Shown: piece by piece, positions 43,919 to 59,646 of the stretch
Layout: each line of letters starts with the position of its first letter
Position numbering within the stretch: the first letter of the stretch is position 1
Assembly (NCBI RefSeq): GCF_016615955.1
Contig: NZ_CP067113.1
Location: 1,674,001 to 1,738,000 of the forward strand
DNA from: Luteimonas sp. MC1750
GTDB taxonomy: Bacteria > Pseudomonadota > Gammaproteobacteria > Xanthomonadales > Xanthomonadaceae
Direction of reading: 5' to 3'
DNA: 64,000 nucleotides
Made by a program: the position numbers and the translations under genes
Notes under the pieces: model-generated
Told to the model about the DNA's origin: nothing
Database searches by the model: none
The model's input: only the letters and a program-made list of their open reading frames with translations

Positions 43919-46264
43919 GGGCCCTCGGGCGACATCGAAGGCCAGGCTGGCCCAGGCGCCGCCCTCGGCCAGGGCGGTCAGCTGCTGGCGGCCGGGTTCG
44001 CCGAACTCGCGCCACAGCGGCTGGCTGCCGCGGGTCGCGCCCACCCAGCGGCCGTTGAGCAGCCACTGCACCTCCCCCTCGGCGCCCACCGCGCGCAGCG
44101 CCAGCCGCGGACCCTGGAGCGATCCGGGCGCGCGCAGCAGCAACGCACCGTCATTGACCCCTTCGATGTGCATCGCGATGGCGCCCGCGCGACCATCGTC
44201 GGCGCAGTCGGGCGCGAGCGGCGGCAGTCGCGCGGCGGCGCGTTCGCTGGCGGTCAGCCAGGGCGATGCCAGCGCCGGCCAGCGCGCCACGTGCCGCACC
44301 CCGCGCCGATGGGGCGCGGGGCAGTCCGCGCCCAGCCGCTGGCCGCTGTCGACATCCACCTCGATCCGCTCCAGGCCTGCGCCCCAGCGGCGCACGTCGC
44401 GCTCGGGCAGCGTGGGCGGCACCGCCCCGTCGAGGACCCAGGCGTCCAGGCGGCGCTGGCAGGCGCCTTCCGGCTGTGCGTCCGCGGCGGTGCCGAGCGG
44501 CCAGCACACCGCGCGCGCCGTGACCGTGGCCGGCTGTGGAAGGCCCACGGCATCGCCGGCCTGCCGGGGCAGGCTGTCGAAGACCTCGAACAGCAGCGGC
44601 AGCGCGGTGACCGCGCCGTACTGGCCCGGCAGCGGCGTCCCGTCGGGCCGGCCCACCCAGACCCCCACCGTGTAGCGGCGCGAGGTGCCCAGCGCCCAGG
44701 CGTCGCGGAAGCCGTAGCTGGTCCCGGTCTTCCAGGCCACGCGCGGGCGCCGGCCGGCATCGAAGGTGTCGTCGCGCTCGCCCGGCCGCGGGTTGGCGGC
44801 CAGGACCTCGTGCACGATCCACGCCGCCCCGGGCGAGAGCAGCCGGCGCTCGACCACCGGGTCGGCCGGCGTGTAGCGCACGCGCCCGGCGGTCCCGCCG
44901 CGTGACAGCGCCGCGTGCGCACCGACGAGGTCCTCAAGACGCGCGCCCGTGCCGCCGAGGATCAGCGCCAGGTTCGGCCGGCTGCCGCGCGGGAAGCGCA
45001 GGCCGATTCCGGCGTGGTCCAGGCGCGCCGCGAAGCGCGCCGGCCCGACCCGGTCGAGGATGTCGACCGCGGGCACGTTGAGCGACAGGCGCAGCGCGTC
45101 GGCCACCGACACCGGGCCGTTGAAGGCGGCGTCGAAGTTGCCCGGCCGGTAGCCGCCGAACGACTGCGGCGCATCGACCAGCAGGCTCTGCGCGTGCACC
45201 AAACCGTCGTCGAGCGCCATGCCGTAGACGAAGGGCTTCAGCGTCGAGCCCGGCGAACGCCAGGCCCGCACCATGTCCACGTGGCCCAGGCGCGCGCGGT
45301 CGCCGAATGCGGCGGTGCCGATGTAGGCGCGCGCTTCCATGCTGGCGTTGTCGACGACCAGCAGCGCGGCCGAGGTGCGTTCGGGCAGCGGGCCGACGTG
45401 GGCCCTCAGCCGCTCCTCGAGCGTGCGCTGCAGGGCGGCATCGATGCTGGAGACGATGCGCGTCGCCCCGGGATCGCGTGCGCGCAGGCGTTCCGCCAGC
45501 AGGGCCGCGGACAGCGGCGGCTGCAGCGCGCGGGCCACCACCGGCTCGATGCGCGCGTCGTCGACCTCGGCGCGACTCCAGCGCCCGCTGGAGGCCATGC
45601 GGGCCAGCACCTTGTCGCGCGCGCGCCGCGCGGCCTCCGGCTCGCGGTCGGGGCGCAGCCGCGTCGGCGCCTGCGGCAGCACGGCGAGCAGCGCGGCCTC
45701 GGCATGCGACAGGCGTGCGGCCGGCTTGCCCAGGTAGGCCCAGCTCGCGGCCTCGACGCCCTCGATGGTGCCCCCGAACGGCGCGCGTTCCAGGTACAGG
45801 GCGAGGATCTGTGCCTTGGACAGGTGCGCCTCGAGCTGCAGCGCGCGCAGGATCTGCCGGAACTTGCCCAGTGGCGTGCGCCGGTGCGGCTCGAGGATGC
45901 GCGCGACCTGCATGGTCAGGGTCGACCCGCCGGAGACGATGCGGCGGCTCGACGCCGCCTGCCACGTCGCACGCAGCAGGGCCACGGGGTTCACCCCCGG
46001 ATGGTGGCGGAACCAGCGGTCCTCGTAGGCCAGCAGGGCCTCGATGTACAGCGGCGAGACGCTGGCTTCGGTGGCCGGATGGCGCCAGACGCCGCCGGCG
46101 TCGGCGAAGGCGCGCAGCGGCTTGCCGTCGCGGGCCGTGACCAGGGTGGCGTGGTCGCCGGCCGCCGGCAGCGGCGGCGGAAAGGCCAGGTCCAGCGCCA
46201 GCAGGATGAGCAGCAGCGCGACCGCGCCCCAGCGCAGGATCGCGAGGGCGCGGGGCGCGGTCAT
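43910..46264 (-). CDS. pbpC: Penicillin-binding protein 1C
   Basis: Bifunctional peptidoglycan glycosyltransferase/transpeptidase of the inner membrane. The 784 residues show a membrane anchor (about 10-30), a GT51 domain with catalytic E81 in YEDRWFRHHPGVNP, and a transpeptidase domain with SxxK at S340-K343 (SPGSTLKPF), LSLNVPAV and KTGTSYGF. The C-terminal PBP1C domain (about 690-784) is typical of this subclass. It overlaps yfhM in ATGA, the standard pairing of PBP1C with a bacterial alpha-2-macroglobulin, thought to repair the wall where the macroglobulin traps proteases. Confidence 0.94.
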   Translation of the reverse strand: MTAPRALAILRWGAVALLLILLALDLAFPPPLPAAGDHATLVTARDGKPLRAFADAGGVWRHPATEASVSPLYIEALLAYEDRWFRHHPGVNPVALLRATWQAASSRRIVSGGSTLTMQVARILEPHRRTPLGKFRQILRALQLEAHLSKAQILALYLERAPFGGTIEGVEAASWAYLGKPAARLSHAEAALLAVLPQAPTRLRPDREPEAARRARDKVLARMASSGRWSRAEVDDARIEPVVARALQPPLSAALLAERLRARDPGATRIVSSIDAALQRTLEERLRAHVGPLPERTSAALLVVDNASMEARAYIGTAAFGDRARLGHVDMVRAWRSPGSTLKPFVYGMALDDGLVHAQSLLVDAPQSFGGYRPGNFDAAFNGPVSVADALRLSLNVPAVDILDRVGPARFAARLDHAGIGLRFPRGSRPNLALILGGTGARLEDLVGAHAALSRGGTAGRVRYTPADPVVERRLLSPGAAWIVHEVLAANPRPGERDDTFDAGRRPRVAWKTGTSYGFRDAWALGTSRRYTVGVWVGRPDGTPLPGQYGAVTALPLLFEVFDSLPRQAGDAVGLPQPATVTARAVCWPLGTAADAQPEGACQRRLDAWVLDGAVPPTLPERDVRRWGAGLERIEVDVDSGQRLGADCPAPHRRGVRHVARWPALASPWLTASERAAARLPPLAPDCADDGRAGAIAMHIEGVNDGALLLRAPGSLQGPRLALRAVGAEGEVQWLLNGRWVGATRGSQPLWREFGEPGRQQLTALAEGGAWASLAFDVARGPSD

Positions 46265-49200
46265 GGCTGGACGACGGTCAGGCGCTCCGGCTGCGCGCGG
46301 CCCACGCCGCGCAGTTCGGGGCGGTACATGTCCTCCACGAGCGGCGGCGGCACGGCGTACTCGCCGGGCGTCACCGCGCGCACCAGGTAGAAGACGTCGG
46401 CGGCGCGGCCGGCGTCGAGGCGCAGCGCGGCGACGTAGCGGTCGTCGCGGAACTCCTCGTGCACCACGTCGGCCGAGTCGCCACGCTCGGCGAGGCGGAT
46501 GCCACCGACCACGACATCCGCCCAGGTCGAGGCGTCGCCGAGGTTCATGTTTTCCACCTCGAGCCCGGCCGGCAGCAGGTCGGTCAGCAGCGCGTCGGGC
46601 ATGTCGCGATCGGCGGTCAGGGTCACGCGCGCGACCAGCGCCTCGCCCTCGCGCAGGGCGCGCGGGGTCCAGGGCTTGCCGTCGGTCGTGTACCAGCGGC
46701 GCTCGACGCGCAGCACGCTGTCGTCGGCGGCCGGCGCCGCGCGCGGGATGCCGGCGACGTCCATGCTCGCGTACAGCGGCGCCTCGCCCACCGGCGCGAG
46801 GCGCACGCCGGCAGCGAGCGCGGCGTGACCGTAGCCGCGCGAGAAGCGGCGCAGTGGCCCCAGCGCCTCGTCGATGCCGGCCTCGGTCAGGGTGGCGGTG
46901 AAGGTCCTGCCACTGCCACCGCCAAGCTCGCGCCCCAGGCGTGCGATCGCGGCCTGCTCCTGCGTGCTGAGATGGAACCAGCGTGCCTTGCGCCGCGCGT
47001 CCAGCTCGGCGCCCAGCCCACGCAGCCCGGCGGTGCGTGCCGGCGTGGACAGGTCGTGCTTGCGCACCAGGGCCTGCATCAGCGCGGCATCGCGCAGCGG
47101 CGTGCCGTAGTCGCCCAGCCAGCCGGGGCGGTCGCCCTTCCAGGCGAAGGCCTCGTCCAGGGCCTGTGTGCCGCGCCTGGCGTCACCCTGCAGCGACAGT
47201 GCGAGGCCCAGGTGCGCCAGCGGCATCGCGCCCTGCGCGGCCTTGCGCTCGCCGTCGTGCAGCGCGCGCAGGGTGCCCAGCGGCGCGCGGTTGACCCGTG
47301 CCAGCACGTAGCCCGCGTGCGCCCTGTAGGCCAGGCGCAGGTGCGCGCGATGATCCCGCCCGTAGAACTGCTCGGCGTCCGACAGCAGGTCTTCCGACAG
47401 GCGCGCCAGCGCGCGCTGCAGCATCGCCTCGGGCACGTCGAAGCCGGCCTCGCGCGCATCGAGCATGAACTCCGCGACGTAGGGCGTCAGCATCGCCTCG
47501 GGCCGGTCGCTGCCGCCCCACATGCTGAAGTGGCCAGAACCGGTCTGCAGCGCGGCCAGCCGTCCCAGCGCCCCTTCCATGCGCCGCTGGCGCTCGTCGC
47601 CCGGCAGCGGCGACATGCCCCAGGCGGCAGCCGTCGGCGCATCGAGCACCAGCGCCGCATAGCCCTTGCTCGCGGTCTGCTCGGCGCAGCCATAGGGATA
47701 GCGCAGCGCACCGTCGAGGGCGGCGGCGAACGCGATCGGCGGCGACGCGTCCAGGCCCAGCCGGGCGTTCACCGAGCCAGGCAGCAGGCCGTCGGCCAGG
47801 GCCGGGTCGAGCACCACGGGCGCCACCGGGTCGAGCACGCGGCTGCGCGAGCGCAGCACCTGCGGCCAGGGCGCGCGCACCGGGAGATCATGGCTGCGGT
47901 CGACGGCCACGCCCGGGCCATCGACGCGCACCCGCACCCTGGCCACTTCATGGCCGTCCAGCGCCTGCAGCGGGAAGGACAGCGTCGAACGGCCGTCGGC
48001 GGGGAGCGCGACGGTGCGGACGCCCTCCTCCACCCGCAGTGGCCCGACGCCGTCGACGCGCACGCGGAAGTCGCCGGCCTTGCCGGTGTAGTTCGCCAGG
48101 TCCAGGGTCACCGTGGCGCGGTCGCCCGGCGCCATCACCCGCGGCATGCTGGCCTCCGCCACCAGCGGCGCGCGGACCAGCAGCTCCGCATCGCGATGGC
48201 CGTAGGCGGCGTCTGCGAACACCAGCGTCGAGACCCGCAGCGTGCCGTTGAAGTCCGGCAGCCGCAGTTCGACGGTCGCATTGCCCTTGGCATCCAGCTG
48301 CACCGGCCCGGAGAACAGGTCCACGGTCTGCACGCGCGCGGTGGGCCGCCGCGCCTGTGGCAGGGCCAGCATCCCCTGGTCGCCGCCGAAGCGCAGGCGC
48401 GCGGTTCCGCCGTCGAGGCTTTCGATCACCCGCCCGTAGACGTCGTACGCATCCACGCCCAGGCGGCGCTGCGCGAAGAAGTGCGCGTGCGCGTCGGGCA
48501 CCGGATAGCGGGTGATGTTGAGGATCCCGAGGTCGACCGCGGACACGGTCGCGTGCGCGGTCTTCCCCGCGAGCGCCGGCGCCGCGACGGTGACGCGCAG
48601 GGCCTGGTCCGGCTTCGCCTGCTTCGGCAGCGAGAGCCCCACCGCCACACGGCGGTCGCCCCGCGCCATCGGCACATGGGCGACGCCCACGGCTCGCGCC
48701 GGCGTGACCTTGCTCGCCGAGCTGCCACCACGGAACACCAGCGCGGTCACGTAGACGTCGTGGCGCTCCCAGTCCGCGGTCACCGGCACCTTGAACGTGC
48801 TCCCGGCGCGTGCGTCGATCGCCTGCACGTAGAGCAGCCGGTCGCTTTCCACCAGCAGCAGCCCCTTGCCGGCGTGCGGCGGCGTCACCGTGACCTCCAG
48901 CGTGTCGCCGGCGCGGTAGCCGGTGCGGTCGAGCGCCAGCTTGACCTTGTCCGGGCGCGCATCGAGGCCGCGGTTGTCGTCGTTCCAGCTCCAGCCGGCG
49001 CGGAAGGGGTAGCGGGTCACCAGGCCGGTCTGCGGATCACGCGCCTCGAGCCGGTACTCGCCCCACTCCACCGGCAGGTCGATGCGCTGCGCGGTCGCGC
49101 CGGCGTCGACCGTGCGCGTGTCGACCACTTCGTGTCGGCTGGTATGGCTGTAGCTCCAGCCGCCGTCCTGGTCGAAGTTCCAGTGGTAGTCGCGGTGCTC

Positions 49201-51183
49201 GCGGACCAGGGTCAGCTCGATGCCGGCCAGCGGCCTGGGCCGGCCCTGGGCGTCGACGCGCAGGATCTCGAAGCCGGCGCGCGCGTTGGCGTCGCTGCCT
49301 TCGGCGTCGTCGAACAGCGGGCGGATCCCGACCAGCGCATCGGCCGGCCACAGCACGCGCTCGAGGCTGCGATTGACCGTGCGCCCGCCGCTCTCGTACA
49401 GGCTGCCGGCCACCACCACCGAGACCGGCGTGTCGCCGCGCACCTCCGCAGGCAACGCGAGCGTCTGCGCCAGCCTGCCGGACGCGTCCAGGGTCGCGTC
49501 GACGACGTCGCTGGCCTCGCGCGGCAGCGACACCGTCGGATCGCCGAAGAACCAGCCCGGCATCGATTCGACCGGATGCTGCTCCACGGCGACCGCCAGG
49601 CGCGCGGTGAACCGGTTGCCGGCGGCGGGTGCGCCGTAGAGATAGGCGCCGGTGACCGCAAGGCGCAGCGGGTCGCCCCTGGACAGGCGCGGCTGCGCGC
49701 TGTCGAGCTCCAGCTTCATGCGCTCGGGGAGGAACTCCTCCACGCGCAGCGCCATGCCCTGCACGACCTCCTTGCTGGCGGGATCGGTGCGGAATTCGAC
49801 CTGCCAGCGGCCGGTGGGAGCCTCGGCGGGGATCGCCTTCTCGAAGCGGTAATGGCCCTGGGGACCGGCCTCGAGCCGCGACTCGACGAAGGTCCTGCCG
49901 TCGGGCTGCTTCAGCCGCGCGAACAGCGGCTGCGCCTTGCCGTCCTTCGGGGCCGGAACGGGCCGGCCGTCGGCATCGCGCAGCAGGGCCGAGACGCGCA
50001 CGGTCTCGCCGGGCCGGTACAGGTCGCGGCCCGACCAGGCGAAGACGTCGAACCACGCCTGTTTCCGGCCGGCGACCACGAACTCGGACAGGTCGAGCGC
50101 CGGCTGGTTGAAGGGCAGCATCGAAATGTCGCTGCCACGGGTCGCGACCAGCACCTGCGCCGCATCGAGCGCGTGCCCCAGCACCGCGTTGCCGTTGGCG
50201 TCGGTCTCGGCCTTGAACACCGGCTCGCCATCCTTGCCCAGCACGCGCAGCGCGACCCCGCCCAGGGCCGCGCCGTCCTGCAGGGATGCGGTGTGCACGA
50301 ACAGCTGGTCGGCGTAGGCGCGCACGTGCAGGCCGATGTCGCTGACGGTGAAGAACGCGGTGTCGTACATGTCCTCGAAGCTGCCGGCGCGCTTCATGCT
50401 GGCGAAGTACAGGCCGGGCTGCTGCAGCTCGGCGATGTCCTGCAGCGGCAGGTAGGTCACCGCGCGCTCGTTGCGCTCGCCGGCCAGCACGAAGCGGTTG
50501 ACGTAGACCGGCTCGGCCATGCGCGCCACGCCGCGGGCGCTGCCGTAGCGGTTCTCCAGCTCCCAGCTGCTGCGGCGGCCGCCGCGCTGGTACTCGGAGA
50601 AGAAGCGCGGCAGTTCGGACTCGCGCACGCGCAGGAACTCGACGTCGACCTCGGCCACGTTCACCGAGACCACCGGCAGGCCGCGCGACTCGCGCGCGGG
50701 CAGCACGCTGCCCTGGGAGGCGAAGCCGGCGGCCGGCTTCAGCTCGCCGGTGTGGACCTTCTGCTCGATGTCCCGGCCCAGCGTGCTGCCGTCGGCGGCG
50801 GTGAGCGCGGCGGGAATGCGCAGGGTGTAGTCGCGGTTGGCCTCGACGAAGGGAAAGCGCAGCACGGTGCCGCCCTCGTCCAGGCTCCAGGCGCTGCCGT
50901 CGGCGACCGGCTCGGCAAAGGTCAGCAGCCGGTCGAAGTCCTGGGTGCCGACCAGGGGCTGCGAGAACTCCACCGCCAGCGCCAGCGAGCCTTCCGACTC
51001 GTCGGGCCAGGCGCGCACCAGGCCGAAGCCCTCCACCGGGGCGCGTTCACCGACGATCGCCTCGCCGCTGGGTGCCGGCAGCTGCCCGCCCTCGTTGCGC
51101 TTGCAGCCCAGGGCCAGGGCGGCCAGCAGCACCGCACCGACGGCAAGCAGCCGCAGGCCGGTCGAGCGGTGGAATCCTTTCAT
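46261..51183 (-). CDS. yfhM: Alpha-2-macroglobulin family lipoprotein
   Basis: A 1640-residue periplasmic, lipid-anchored protease trap. The signal sequence ends in the lipobox LALGC with C27. MG and bait-type beta domains follow, and the thioester motif CAEQ begins at C1166 (YPYGCAEQTASKGY, bases 47677-47688), so this is the thioester-bearing subclass. A helical thioester domain (about 1160-1420) and a receptor-like C-terminal domain complete the protein. The gene is first in a two-gene operon with pbpC. A strong stem-loop separates it from gyrA upstream. Confidence 0.93.
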   Translation of the reverse strand: MKGFHRSTGLRLLAVGAVLLAALALGCKRNEGGQLPAPSGEAIVGERAPVEGFGLVRAWPDESEGSLALAVEFSQPLVGTQDFDRLLTFAEPVADGSAWSLDEGGTVLRFPFVEANRDYTLRIPAALTAADGSTLGRDIEQKVHTGELKPAAGFASQGSVLPARESRGLPVVSVNVAEVDVEFLRVRESELPRFFSEYQRGGRRSSWELENRYGSARGVARMAEPVYVNRFVLAGERNERAVTYLPLQDIAELQQPGLYFASMKRAGSFEDMYDTAFFTVSDIGLHVRAYADQLFVHTASLQDGAALGGVALRVLGKDGEPVFKAETDANGNAVLGHALDAAQVLVATRGSDISMLPFNQPALDLSEFVVAGRKQAWFDVFAWSGRDLYRPGETVRVSALLRDADGRPVPAPKDGKAQPLFARLKQPDGRTFVESRLEAGPQGHYRFEKAIPAEAPTGRWQVEFRTDPASKEVVQGMALRVEEFLPERMKLELDSAQPRLSRGDPLRLAVTGAYLYGAPAAGNRFTARLAVAVEQHPVESMPGWFFGDPTVSLPREASDVVDATLDASGRLAQTLALPAEVRGDTPVSVVVAGSLYESGGRTVNRSLERVLWPADALVGIRPLFDDAEGSDANARAGFEILRVDAQGRPRPLAGIELTLVREHRDYHWNFDQDGGWSYSHTSRHEVVDTRTVDAGATAQRIDLPVEWGEYRLEARDPQTGLVTRYPFRAGWSWNDDNRGLDARPDKVKLALDRTGYRAGDTLEVTVTPPHAGKGLLLVESDRLLYVQAIDARAGSTFKVPVTADWERHDVYVTALVFRGGSSASKVTPARAVGVAHVPMARGDRRVAVGLSLPKQAKPDQALRVTVAAPALAGKTAHATVSAVDLGILNITRYPVPDAHAHFFAQRRLGVDAYDVYGRVIESLDGGTARLRFGGDQGMLALPQARRPTARVQTVDLFSGPVQLDAKGNATVELRLPDFNGTLRVSTLVFADAAYGHRDAELLVRAPLVAEASMPRVMAPGDRATVTLDLANYTGKAGDFRVRVDGVGPLRVEEGVRTVALPADGRSTLSFPLQALDGHEVARVRVRVDGPGVAVDRSHDLPVRAPWPQVLRSRSRVLDPVAPVVLDPALADGLLPGSVNARLGLDASPPIAFAAALDGALRYPYGCAEQTASKGYAALVLDAPTAAAWGMSPLPGDERQRRMEGALGRLAALQTGSGHFSMWGGSDRPEAMLTPYVAEFMLDAREAGFDVPEAMLQRALARLSEDLLSDAEQFYGRDHRAHLRLAYRAHAGYVLARVNRAPLGTLRALHDGERKAAQGAMPLAHLGLALSLQGDARRGTQALDEAFAWKGDRPGWLGDYGTPLRDAALMQALVRKHDLSTPARTAGLRGLGAELDARRKARWFHLSTQEQAAIARLGRELGGGSGRTFTATLTEAGIDEALGPLRRFSRGYGHAALAAGVRLAPVGEAPLYASMDVAGIPRAAPAADDSVLRVERRWYTTDGKPWTPRALREGEALVARVTLTADRDMPDALLTDLLPAGLEVENMNLGDASTWADVVVGGIRLAERGDSADVVHEEFRDDRYVAALRLDAGRAADVFYLVRAVTPGEYAVPPPLVEDMYRPELRGVGRAQPERLTVVQP

Positions 51184-51294
51184 CGCGTCATCCCCGGGAG
51201 TCGCCGGCAGTATAGGAGCGTCGGCATCCGGGTCGACAACGCGTGGCGGCGCGCAACGGGGTCGGAATCAGCGCAGCGGCCTGCTCGGAAACAG

Positions 51295-51323
51295 GAGCGG
51301 CCAGGCGTATGGCCTGGCCGCTC
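51295..51323 (-). terminator. Intrinsic terminator of gyrA
   Basis: Perfect 12-bp stem GAGCGGCCAGGC (51295-51306) and GCCTGGCCGCTC (51312-51323) with a 5-base loop, 20 bases past the gyrA stop. In the minus-strand transcript it is followed by CUGUUUCCG, a short U-rich tail. It separates gyrA from yfhM on the same strand. Confidence 0.7.
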
Positions 51324-51343
51324 GCCAACCGGACGGGTTCGGC

Positions 51344-54040
<2,697 letters not shown>

Positions 54041-54121
54041 CGTGACCCTTTGAGAGTATTTCGGGAATCCGCCACGGGCAGGCGCGCGGAGGGCGCGCGA
54101 AAGGCCGGACGGAAGCGGTTG

Positions 54122-54130
54122 ATTCTATCA
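54122..54130 (-). promoter_or_regulatory. Extended -10 promoter of gyrA
   Basis: On the minus strand this reads TGATAGAAT, an extended -10 (TG, one base, TAGAAT), 81 bases before the gyrA ATG. The -35 region is GC-rich without a match, consistent with reliance on the extended -10. Confidence 0.55.
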
Positions 54131-54218
54131 CATCGCGGCCATTCACGCGGGGCCGATCCTGCTTCAAATCAAGCACTTGCGGGTGGTTTGCGGGTGCGCT
54201 CCGGAGAGGGTTTCCGCT

Positions 54219-54355
54219 GCGGGAGGGGGTTGCCGGGGGGCGTGCTCCGCCCGGCCTCAGACATCCATGTCCGAAGGCCGGGGCGTGGGCCATCCATGGC
54301 CCACTCTCCGCACGCCCCCCGGCAACCCCCTCCCGCCCGACCGTTGTCGGTTTCG
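54219..54355 (-). repeat. Structured three-way-junction repeat, copy 3 (reverse orientation)
   Basis: Read on the minus strand: box CGAAACCGA (54355-54347), hairpin CCGAC-AACG-GTCGG (54350-54337), and then a perfect 26-bp outer stem pairing 54311-54336 with 54219-54244 (G-rich 5' arm). Inside are GTGGGCCA-TGGA-TGGCCCAC (54285-54304) and a second hairpin whose upper part is GACA-TGGA-TGTC (54260-54271), standing on a lower stem CCCGGCCT/AGGCCGGG with small internal loops. Order and loops match copies 1 and 2; the stem sequences do not. The rest of 54041-54694 outside this copy, copy 2 and the gyrA leader holds no gene that I can see. Confidence 0.75.
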
Positions 54356-54435
54356 TGTGCGCAGGGTCGACTCGTACGCACGAGCGTGGCACCGACGGGA
54401 CGGACCGAAGGCCGCGATGTCCGGGCTTGCGCCCT

Positions 54436-54564
54436 CGAAGCCGAGGTCCCCGATCTCGCGGCGCGGGGCGCTGCAAGGGGGGTACGGACAGCGCACACGG
54501 ATGTGCGCGGTAGGCACTTCAGCCATGGATGGCTGATGTGCCGGTCCGTACCCCCCTTGCAGCG
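54436..54564 (+). repeat. Structured three-way-junction repeat, copy 2
   Basis: Box CGAAGCCGA (54436-54444), then CCCCG/CGGGG pairing. The perfect 21-bp outer stem starts CGCTGCAAGGGGGGTACGG (54469-54489) and pairs with 54544-54564. Inside: GCGCACA-CGGA-TGTGCGC (54491-54508), and GGCAC/GTGCC enclosing CAGCCA-TGGA-TGGCTG (54513-54542). Relative to copy 1, GGCGC/GCGCC has become GGCAC/GTGCC, and several outer-stem positions changed with their partners, leaving no mismatch. It lies between mtnA and gyrA, 104 bases from copy 3 and in opposite orientation. Confidence 0.8.
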
Positions 54565-54694
54565 ACACGCTCCCTCCCGGATCCGAGGCCCTTGGAGCGC
54601 GACTGCGAGGCGCGACAGCGAGCCACCACGCCATGACGATCCGTGCGACGTCGTCACGACCGGCGCGGTCAGGGCACGGCGCCTGGCCTGTGCA

Positions 54695-55765
<1,071 letters not shown>

Positions 55766-55786
55766 CGGCGCAGTTTACCGGGCCGT

Positions 55787-55853
55787 CGCGGCGCCAAGGT
55801 CGGGCCGCGATGCTTCGGCCGCGGCGCCAAGGTCGGGGCGACGATGCGTCGGC
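55787..55853. repeat. 33-bp tandem repeat between epmA and mtnA
   Basis: CGCGGCGCCAAGGTCGGG occurs at 55787-55804 and again at 55820-55837, giving a 33-base period. The remainder of each unit is similar (CCGCGATGCTTCGGC versus GCGACGATGCGTCGGC), and a decayed third start follows. It lies entirely between the mtnA start and the epmA stop. Such a short array could vary in copy number between strains; no function is apparent. Confidence 0.6.
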
Positions 55854-55869
55854 TGCGGCGACGTGGCCC

Positions 55870-56816
55870 TCAGGCCTGCGCGAACCCGTACGCCAGCACG
55901 TCGGCGATGGCGCCGGTGTCGAGCATCGTCATCAAGAGGCGGTCGATGCCGAGCGCGACGCCGGCGCTTGCGGGCAGCCCCGCGGCAAGCGCGGCCAATA
56001 GCGCCGCGTCGACCGGCGGACGCACGTCGCCGCGCGCCCCGCGCACGGCGTGGTCGCGCGCGAAGCGGGCGCGCTGCTCGTCCGCGTCGGTGAGCTCGTG
56101 GTAGCCGTTGGCCAGCTCGAGCGGGCCGAGGTAGAGCTCGAAGCGCTCGGCGACGTCCACGTCGCCGCGGCGTACGACCCTGGCCAGCGCGCACTGCGAG
56201 GCCGGATAGTCATGCATCGCCAGCAGCTGGCCCGCCGGGAACGCCGGCTGGATGTGATGGGTCATCAGCAGGTCCAGCCAGTCGTCGCGGGTCAGGCCCT
56301 CCGGATCGACTTCGCCGCGGAACGCCGCCTGCAGTTCGGCCAGGGATGCGGTCATCGGATCGAGGTCGAGCGCTTCGCGATAGACCTCGCGGAACGAGGC
56401 CTTGCGCAGGCTCGCCTCCCGTCCGACCAGGGCTAGCGCGGCGCGCACTAGCTTCGCGGTCTCGTCGATCAGCGGCTCCAGCGTCCAGCCCACGCGATAC
56501 CACTCGAGCATGGTGAACTCGGGGTTGTGGCGGCCACCGGCTTCGCCGTCGCGGAACACGCGGCCCAGCTCGTAGCAGTCACCGATGCCTTCGGCGAGCA
56601 GGCGCTTCATCGGGTACTCCGCCGACGTGCGCAGCCAGCGCGTGCGCGGCGCACCGTCGGTGCGGCCGCCGAACTCGACGGTGAACGAGGCGATGTTGGG
56701 ATCGGTGTTGCCGGCGCGCGACATCACCGGGGTCTCGACCTCCAGCACGCCGCGGGCCTCGAAGAAGTCGCGCACCAGGCGATTCAGGCGCGCGCGCAGG
56801 CGCAGGGCGTCGTGGT

Positions 56817-56820
<4 letters not shown>
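55870..56820 (-). CDS. epmA: Elongation factor P--(R)-beta-lysine ligase
   Basis: A class II lysyl-tRNA-synthetase paralogue (GenX/PoxA/YjeA) that attaches beta-lysine to elongation factor P. The 316 residues contain class II motifs 1-3: GVLEVETPVMSRAGNTDPNI, RVFRDGEAGGRHNPEFTMLEW and GVALGIDRLLM. There is no anticodon-binding domain, which separates it from LysS. The start is GTG at 56820, giving VNHDALRLRARLNRL; it overlaps the preceding GNAT stop in GTGA, and upstream codons lie within that gene. epmB and efp are not in the window. Confidence 0.92.
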
Positions 56821-59635
<2,815 letters not shown>

Positions 59636-59646
59636 TCACGAGGGGA

